Source: Deinococcus seoulensis (GTDB lineage Bacteria > Deinococcota > Deinococci > Deinococcales > Deinococcaceae). Taken from it: a stretch of 50,267 nt of DNA. This document shows, piece by piece, positions 44,536-50,267 of the stretch. Both the position numbers and the translations under genes were made by a program. How positions within the stretch are numbered: position 1 is the first letter of the stretch; every line of letters begins with the position of its first letter. The DNA lies in the NCBI RefSeq assembly GCF_014648115.1, contig NZ_BMQM01000026.1, forward strand, positions 1 through 50,267. Reading direction: 5' to 3'. Under the pieces are notes generated by a model. That model worked only from the letters and a program-made list of their open reading frames with translations, had not been told where the DNA came from and searched no databases.

Positions 44536-46071
44536 GATGTTCCTTTTTACGGCAGCGGGGCGGCGTGAGGGTGGGGGGTTGTCGGGCAGACCCTGAGCTT
44601 TCCTTTCGGCGCGCAGGTCGGCCTTCTTGCGGCTGCCGTGTTTCGCGTAGATCCGGCGGGCTTCCGCGTCGAATTCCGGGCTGGCGCGGGCGGCACTGAT
44701 GCGGGCGCGGGCGCGGCGGCCGGCCTCCTGTTCGTTCACGATGGGCGGCGGGTAGCTCAGGCGTCCGGCACCGCTCCACTCCCAGGGCGCGTGGATGAAG
44801 TCGGTGGGGACATCCGCGAGTTCCGGCAGCCAGCGGCGGATGAAGATCCCCTCTGGGTCCTGTTCGCGCGCCTGCCGGGTCGGGGAGTAGATGCGCACGC
44901 GGTTGATGCCGACCGTGCTGCTCTGCATCTGCATCTGCGACCAGTGGATGCCGGGTTCGTTGTCCAGCCACTCGCGCGCCAGAAACAGCCCCGGCTGGCG
45001 CCAGTGCAGCCAGAGGTGCTGCGTGGCGAAACTGACCAGCAGGGCGCGCATGCGGAAGTTCAACCAGCCGGTCTCGCGCAGCATCCGCATGCAGGCGTCG
45101 ATCAGGGGGTAACCGGTCTGGCCGTGTTGCCAGCGGTCGTAGAAGTCCTGATTCCATTCGTGTTCGCGCAGGCCGTCCAGGGCGCGGTTCAGGGTGCGGA
45201 ATTCCATGTCCGGCTGGCTTTCCAGGCGCTGCATGAAGTGGCAGTGCCAGTGCAGCCGCGACTCATACGAGCGCAGGGACCGCACCCAGCGCGGGTCGGC
45301 GTCCGGGTCGCCCTTCACGGTCGCGAGGCGCTGCCGGGTCGCCTGAAGCACCTCCCGCAGCGACACGGTCCCGAAGGCCAGCGGCGCACTCAGGCGCGAG
45401 CAGCTGCTCTCGGCACTCAGGGGGCTGCTCATCTCGCGCATGTAGTTCACGCCGCGCGCCGTCAGGAACGACTCCAGGGTGTCCAGCGCGGCGGCGCGGC
45501 CCCCCGGCGGAATGGTCTTCGCATTGGCGGGCACGCCCAGTTCGGCGTGCGTGCGCAGGCCGCGGGGGTCGGCATCCACACCGCTCAGGTGCGCGGGCGC
45601 GGCGACCTGCGGGGCGCCCAGGCGTTCCTCCCAGGTGGCGGCCCAGCCGTCGCGGTTACGCATGCGGCGGATCACGCCGTTCTGCGGCAGTTCGGTCATG
45701 GGCAGCCCGCGCGCCCGCGCCCAGGCCCGCACCCGGCGGTCACGCTGAAAACTCACGCCGTTGCCGGTCTCCTCGTGCGCCCACACGGCCCGCACGTCAT
45801 GGGCGGCGCGCAATTCCTCCAGCACCGTCACGGCCTCCCCGATCCGCACGACCAGCGGCGTGCCCAGCGTGCGCAGGCTGGCGTCCAGTTCGCGCAGGGA
45901 CTCGTTCAGGTACGTCAGGTGGTGCCCGGCGAATTCCTCGTGCGTCAGCTGTTCAGGCTCGTAGATGAACACGGGCAGGACCGGGCCGCGCCGCGCCGCC
46001 TGGGCAAGCGGCGCGTGGTCGTGCACGCGCAGGTCCTTCTTGAACCACACGAGTTGGGTGCCGCCGAGCAT
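43795..46071 (-). CDS. Photolyase/cryptochrome-like protein fused in frame to uracil-DNA glycosylase
   Basis: One uninterrupted 758-codon frame. Residues 1-490 are a photolyase-family protein: [13 protein letters not shown] and an antenna-binding Rossmann domain, then the FAD-binding part with [41 protein letters not shown] and [20 protein letters not shown] basic linker ([16 protein letters not shown] to VKRNI) leads without a stop into a complete UDG from residue 513. The block [18 protein letters not shown] replaces the usual NNGNWQW pattern, so DNA-photolyase activity is not assured. The start is ATG 46071 (GTG 46080 also possible). The internal ung start has its own SD, so separate proteins may also be made. 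Confidence 0.78.
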
Positions 46072-46144
46072 AGGGGTCACTCTCCCCCACCCCGCCGGGC
46101 GGGACGGTAGGCGCGCGCCCCGTCTTCAGAGGACATGAACGCCC

Positions 46145-46225
46145 CGCACCGGGCAGAGGATGGGAACGCTTCGCGGCGGGGCAGGGAACGGGAACGCTGC
46201 GCGGCGGGCAGGGGACGGGAACGCG
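46145..46225. repeat. Three imperfect tandem copies of a 28-bp unit
   Basis: Between the photolyase and DUF11 genes, three consecutive units share GGGCAG, GGGAACG and GCGGCG words with small differences. It is non-coding and is followed directly by a strong hairpin. Confidence 0.6.
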
Positions 46226-46254
46226 GGCCACCCCTTGTCACAGGTGGCCCGCGT
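46221..46254 (-). terminator. Strong hairpin after the DUF11 gene
   Basis: A twelve-bp perfect stem, ACGCGGGCCACC (46221-46232) with GGTGGCCCGCGT (46243-46254), begins 12 bp after the DUF11 stop. The T-run is weak, but the position fits a transcript end. Confidence 0.65.
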
Positions 46255-46266
46255 GTCTGGGAGGGG

Positions 46267-49200
46267 TTACTGGATGCTGGCGCGGAAGCAGATGACGACG
46301 CTCTGCGTGGGGGCGAGTACGAAGCTGCCGCCCTGCACGAGTACCTTGCCGTCTTTCAGCTGCCCGGCGTCGAGGTCGGCGGCGGCGGTGTAGAACACCT
46401 CGCCGCTCGCGGCGGTCAGGCGGATGTCCTTACCGGCGCCGAAGCCGTTCAGGGCGAAGGCCGTGTTGGCGGGCACGCTGTCGCTGAAGCCGATGTTCGT
46501 GGCGTTCAGGCCGCCCACGTTGGTGGTGGTGATGCAGTATTCCAGCACGTCGCCGGGGTTGCCTTCACCGGTCGTGCCGACGGTACCGCCGCGCGTGATG
46601 TTCTGCACGGTCTTGCTGACCGTCAGTTTCGCGGGCTGGTAGACGGGCGTGACGACCTCGTTGCTGGGCACGCCGCCGTTGGGGCCGCCGGCGTAGCGGA
46701 TCAGGGCGGTGTTGCGGACCTCGGCGGGGGTCAGGGTGAAGGGACTGACGACCGTCACGCGGAAGCTCACGACCGATTCGTTGTCCAGCGTGTCGGGCGT
46801 GGTGTCGATCTTCAGGACCTGCGTGTCGCAGGCCGCGCCGTCCTGGCTGCAGATGCCGACCGGCTGCGCGAAGGGGTACGCCGCGCCGCTCAGGCTGGTG
46901 GCGTTCTGCCCGGTGACGGTGGTGGTGAAGCCGTTCACGCGGGCGCTGTCCGCCACGTACTCGGTCCCGGCGGGCAGAGCGTCGCTGAAGGTCACGCCCC
47001 CGGCGGGCAGGGTGCCGCTGTTGCGGATGACCACGCGGTATTCCAGCGTGTCGCCGGGCTGCACCTTGTCACCCACGGAACCGGCGACTTTCGTGACGCT
47101 CTTGACGGCGCCCAGGTTGGGAGCCAGGACCGGGTAGGTGCAGCTGGCCAGGTCGGTCGAGCCGAGGCTGTTGCCTCCCACGGTGGTGTAACTGACGTTC
47201 ACGAGGTCGATCTTCACGAGGCGGCCCTGGTTGTCGCGGGCGTAGATGCCGCTGGGGCTGGCGGCGATGCCGTTGAACTGCGATCCCGGCGAGGGGTTGC
47301 TCAGGCGGCCCAGGTACTCGGCGCTGAGGGTGGCGGGCGTGATCAGCCACAGGTCGATGTTGGTCGAGCCGGTGGTGCTGCTGATCATGTACAGCTTGCC
47401 GGTGCTGTCGGCGAAGAAGTCGCCGTTGTCGTTGAAGCTCGGGGCGTTCAGGGTGGTGCTGGTCAGCTGGCCCAGGGCCGTGACCTGATAACCGCCGCTG
47501 GTCTGGAAGCTCCAGAGGTTCCGTTTGGTGTCCATGGCGTAGCCGACGCCGCTTCTGGTGATGGTCATGCGGACCAGTCGGCCATCCACGCCGGTGAACA
47601 AGCCGCCGCTGACCCAGTCGCGCAGGCTGAGGTCGTAGATGCGCAGGCGGTTGGAGTCGTTCACCACGAAGAACTTCCTGGCGTCGGACGTGACGGCCAG
47701 CGTGGCCGAGGTTTCCATGCCGGGCAGCGTGGCGATGGTGGTGCCCAGGGTGTTGCTGCTCTCGTCCAGCGCGCGGATCGTGACGCCGTCCTTGTCGTTG
47801 TTGCTGCCGCTTTTCAGGGTCAGGGCGTAGATGGCCGAGCAGACGGGCGGCGTGACGCTCACGGTGGTGGTGTACACGGCGCACTGGCCGCCGGTGGCCG
47901 TGCAACTGGCCGGGTCGGGGATCGGGTCGGGGTCGCCGCCGCCGCCCACGCTGGCGCGGTTGGTGACGTTGAAGGCCGCGCTGGCACTGACGTTCACGCC
48001 GAAGGTCAGTGCGACGCTGGCACCGGGGTTCAGCACGCCGTTGCCCGTGCAGGTGACGGTCTGGCCGCTGGTCGTGCAGTTCCAGCCAGTGGCGGGCGAG
48101 AAGGTGTCCGTGGCGGGCGTGATCCCGGCCGGCAGCAGGTCCTTGACGGTGATGGCGCCGCTGGTGGCGGTGGGGCCGTCGTTCCTGACGGTCAGGGTGT
48201 AGGTGGCGCCGCTCTGCCCGGCCGTCCAGGGGCCGTTGCCGGTCTTGGTGATGATCAGCGAGGGGGGCGGCGGGAACGCCGTGCAGATGTACACGGTGTC
48301 GGTGTTGTTGGCGAGGTTGGTGTCGGTCACGCCGACGGGCGCCGTGATGGTCGCCGTGTTCTTCAGTTGCGGGTCCTCGGCGGTGACGCGGCCGGTGTAG
48401 GTGATCTTCAGTTCGCTGTTCGCGGGGAACTTCGGAATGGTGAAGTTCGGGAAGCCGGTGCCGCTGCTGGCGGGGCACTGCGCGCCGCCGCTGACGACCT
48501 CGCACTTCCAGGTCAGGGCCTCGAAGCCGGGTTCGGACACGTCGGTCAGGGTGGCGCCGTCGGCGGACACGCCGTTCGCGTTCTGGTTGATGACCTGCAG
48601 CGCGTACTCCACGGTGTCACCCACGAAGAACTTGCCGGTGGTGACGTTGCGGGGCGGGGTCACGATGGTCTTGAACACCTGCAGGTCCGTCTTGCGGGTC
48701 GCGGGCGCGGCCGTGCAGCTCAGTTTCAGGTCGTCGAGTTTCAGGATGTTCGCGTCGCCGCTCACGCCGTCTTTCAGGGTGTAGATGCTCAGCGTGACCT
48801 GCGAGCCGCTGCTGACGAAGTCCGGCACGGTCTGGCGAGTGTATCCGGTGGTCAGGGTGCTGCCGTCCGTGGTCTGCAGGACCCGGCCGGTGGCGGTGTC
48901 GGTGAACTCGTACCGCAGTTTGGCAGGCGTGTTCTGGTGGGTGCGGGCGTAGTTCTGGTAGCTCAGGGTGCCGCCGGCCGGCACGTTGATGACGTTCCGG
49001 TACAGCAGGCCGGGCAGGCTGGTGTAATCGGCGACGTTCAGGTACAGCGCGTACCCGCGGTTGCCGGTGTGGTCGATCCCGCTCCAGAAGGTGTACTTGC
49101 CCATGGTGGCCGTGACGGCGTCCACGCTGGTGGTGTAATTGTGATTCTGGATGTCGCTCAGCGGGGCATTGGAGTTGAAGGACTGCACCCACGGAGAGCT

Positions 49201-49329
49201 GGGCGTGCAGATGTCGGTGGTTCCGGTCGCTCCGGCTCCGGCGCCGATCAGGGCGCAGGTGGCGGCGGCCGAGACGGTGGCGGCGGCGCGTTTGAGCAGT
49301 GTCAGCAGGGCAGGCATGCGGTGTCCCAT
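46267..49329 (-). CDS. Secreted DUF11-repeat surface protein
   Basis: A 1020-aa exported protein. Residues 1-35 form a signal peptide (LLKRAAATVSAAATCALIG). Residues 40-210 are a beta-rich domain with two Cys. Then come DUF11-type (CARDB/isopeptide-like) beta-sandwich modules, recognisable by phrases such as VGDTVEYALQVINQN, ATYTLTVRNDGPT, PGDTLEYRVVIRNSG and PGDVLEYCITTTNVGG, each ending in a DALPAGT-like segment. A region at about 500-700 resembles a beta-propeller (GLFTGVDGRL, YLGRLSNPSPG). No sortase motif or C-terminal helix is seen. GGAGGGG serves as SD before ATG 49329, one base after the upstream stop. Probably a structural or S-layer-associated envelope protein. Confidence 0.82.
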   Translation of the reverse strand: MGHRMPALLTLLKRAAATVSAAATCALIGAGAGATGTTDICTPSSPWVQSFNSNAPLSDIQNHNYTTSVDAVTATMGKYTFWSGIDHTGNRGYALYLNVADYTSLPGLLYRNVINVPAGGTLSYQNYARTHQNTPAKLRYEFTDTATGRVLQTTDGSTLTTGYTRQTVPDFVSSGSQVTLSIYTLKDGVSGDANILKLDDLKLSCTAAPATRKTDLQVFKTIVTPPRNVTTGKFFVGDTVEYALQVINQNANGVSADGATLTDVSEPGFEALTWKCEVVSGGAQCPASSGTGFPNFTIPKFPANSELKITYTGRVTAEDPQLKNTATITAPVGVTDTNLANNTDTVYICTAFPPPPSLIITKTGNGPWTAGQSGATYTLTVRNDGPTATSGAITVKDLLPAGITPATDTFSPATGWNCTTSGQTVTCTGNGVLNPGASVALTFGVNVSASAAFNVTNRASVGGGGDPDPIPDPASCTATGGQCAVYTTTVSVTPPVCSAIYALTLKSGSNNDKDGVTIRALDESSNTLGTTIATLPGMETSATLAVTSDARKFFVVNDSNRLRIYDLSLRDWVSGGLFTGVDGRLVRMTITRSGVGYAMDTKRNLWSFQTSGGYQVTALGQLTSTTLNAPSFNDNGDFFADSTGKLYMISSTTGSTNIDLWLITPATLSAEYLGRLSNPSPGSQFNGIAASPSGIYARDNQGRLVKIDLVNVSYTTVGGNSLGSTDLASCTYPVLAPNLGAVKSVTKVAGSVGDKVQPGDTLEYRVVIRNSGTLPAGGVTFSDALPAGTEYVADSARVNGFTTTVTGQNATSLSGAAYPFAQPVGICSQDGAACDTQVLKIDTTPDTLDNESVVSFRVTVVSPFTLTPAEVRNTALIRYAGGPNGGVPSNEVVTPVYQPAKLTVSKTVQNITRGGTVGTTGEGNPGDVLEYCITTTNVGGLNATNIGFSDSVPANTAFALNGFGAGKDIRLTAASGEVFYTAAADLDAGQLKDGKVLVQGGSFVLAPTQSVVICFRASIQ

Positions 49330-49330
49330 A

Positions 49331-50230
49331 TCAGTCCCCTCCCCCGGTCGCGGGTTCTTCGGGCAAGGGGGGCGAGGTCGGTGCGTTCAGGTTCACGCCG
49401 TTCGGCTGGCCGTCGTCGAGCATCAGGTCCAGGCGCAGGTACAGGCCCTGGCGGGTGTAGATGTTCGTGCCGATGCCCTGGAAGCCCACGGGGTTGTACC
49501 CCAGCGTGACCCAGGTGCCGGGCAGGGCGCGGTAGCTGCCTTCCAGGCCCAGGCTCAGCAGGCTCGATCCCGTGGCGGGCTGGATCAGGCCGCGCGCGGC
49601 GAGGCCCAGGCCGAACTGCTCGGTCACGTAGTAGGTGCCGCTGACCGACCCCTGGTAGGTGGCGCTGCCCGGCTGGTCCAGCAGGCTGCGTCCGGCCAGT
49701 CCGGCGCGCACGGCGTAGCGGGGCGTGTGGTACTCGGCGGTGGTCTCGGCGATCAGTTCCGGGGTGTTCCCGGCCAGCGCGCCGTCCTTGTAGCGCAGGT
49801 ACGCCAGGCCCTGCCACTGCCCGGCGCGCAGGGCGGCGGACACCGAGTAGTTGCTGCCGCTCTCGTCCCCGGCGAAGACGTGCGTGCCGTCGGCGCTCAG
49901 GGTCAGCTGGTCGTTCAGGCTGTAGGTGGCGCCGCCCTTGAGGGCCACGCTGAACGCGCCGCCGGTGCTGGCCGCGTCGGTGGCGACGGTGCCGGTCAGG
50001 CGGTCGTTCTTGTAGCGCAGGGCCACCCCGGCGTTCCAGCCGCTCTCGTTCTGGGCGTCGCCGTCGAGGTCCAGCACGTAACTGCCGTTCAGGCCCAGGT
50101 TCAGGTTGTCGCTGAGGGGCAGGGCGGTGTCCGCGCCGAAGCGGGCGCGGTTGCCCCAGCCGTCCGCGCCGGGCAGGTCGTAGTTCACGGCGAGGTTGGT
50201 CATCTGACATCTTTCAGTTTTAAGCAGCAT
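49331..50230 (-). CDS. Beta-barrel-like envelope protein, possibly 5'-incomplete
   Basis: A 299-aa protein made of alternating hydrophobic/polar beta strands (NLNLGLNGSYVLDLDGD, AGVALRYKNDRLTG, YSVSAALRAGQWQGLAYLRY, TWVTLGYNPVGFQG) and ending LYLRLDLMLDDG before a Pro-rich tail. This is how the C-terminal barrel of an outer-envelope protein looks. There is no signal peptide; the frame opens abruptly in strand-like sequence, with an in-frame TAG 30 bp upstream. It may be the 3' part of a longer gene broken by a stop or frameshift near the window edge, or it may start at 50203 (MTNLAV). It is coupled to the DUF11 gene by a 1-bp gap. Confidence 0.6.
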   Translation of the reverse strand: MLLKTERCQMTNLAVNYDLPGADGWGNRARFGADTALPLSDNLNLGLNGSYVLDLDGDAQNESGWNAGVALRYKNDRLTGTVATDAASTGGAFSVALKGGATYSLNDQLTLSADGTHVFAGDESGSNYSVSAALRAGQWQGLAYLRYKDGALAGNTPELIAETTAEYHTPRYAVRAGLAGRSLLDQPGSATYQGSVSGTYYVTEQFGLGLAARGLIQPATGSSLLSLGLEGSYRALPGTWVTLGYNPVGFQGIGTNIYTRQGLYLRLDLMLDDGQPNGVNLNAPTSPPLPEEPATGGGD

Positions 50231-50267
50231 GCTGGCGAGTGCTGTCCCAGACGGCTAAAATCCGCTT

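Noticed and set aside
46135..49509. Plus-strand open frame of over 1100 codons opposite the DUF11 gene
   Set aside because: Gly/Val/Ala-rich shadow; the minus strand has a signal peptide, SD and DUF11 modules.

Overview
The window looks like chromosomal DNA of a Deinococcus species. The evidence is very high GC content, a ddrC gene behind a 17-bp radiation/desiccation response motif (RDRM), the ung-topIB gene pair, a DtxR/MntR regulator beside cobalamin genes, and many genes whose start codon lies only 6-7 nt after a TANNNT -10 box, the leaderless layout known from Deinococcus. Gene density is high, and operons with ATGA/GTGA overlaps are common.

Layout. 0.1-3.6 kb: rhodanese, XseA, FluC and CorA. 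3.7-6.7 kb: a candidate RNA-repair cluster of a Pnkp-like kinase-phosphatase and two RlaP-type nucleotidyltransferases. 6.9-9.5 kb: an alkaline-phosphatase-superfamily enzyme, a cluster of DnaA boxes without dnaA, trpF and two small genes. 9.6-12.8 kb: dtxR-cobS-cobC-cobT. 12.8-17.5 kb: an ECF sigma module with a putative anti-sigma factor, an RseB/LolA-like protein, DUF1800, DUF1501 and a haem-motif protein; the same GGAACTT-N17-TCTAA promoter precedes the sigma gene and the DUF1800 gene. 17.7-21.2 kb: an acetyltransferase, a candidate small RNA and transketolase. 21.2-22.1 kb: a relic integrated element in tRNA-Arg(CCU). 22.2-27.2 kb: an uncharacterised roadblock / membrane / coiled-coil operon, then tsaE. 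27.3-30.6 kb: ackA-pta. 30.6-34.3 kb: cyclopropane fatty acid synthase and two LptF/G-type permeases. 34.3-37.1 kb: ddrC and acs, divergent. 37.2-42.6 kb: a macrodomain protein, guanylate kinase, a Lys-rich protein, DUF427, a PAS-GGDEF-EAL protein and a DoxX-like protein. 42.8-46.1 kb: a DNA-repair operon of photolyase fused in frame to uracil-DNA glycosylase, plus topoisomerase IB. 46.3-50.2 kb: a DUF11 surface protein and a beta-barrel-like protein that may be incomplete at its 5' end.

How the parts work together. Repair and stress are prominent: XseA, Ung, photolyase, TopIB, DdrC, the Pnkp/RlaP cluster and the macrodomain protein. Acetate metabolism is represented in both directions by AckA-Pta and Acs. 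Envelope functions include the ECF module, the LptF/G pair, Cfa and the DUF11 protein. The most unusual non-coding signals are a three-copy intergenic repeat that carries a near-consensus promoter pointing straight into an intrinsic terminator, the DnaA-box cluster, the shared ECF promoter and the tRNA-anchored element relic. All calls come from reading the sequence; no database search was run.
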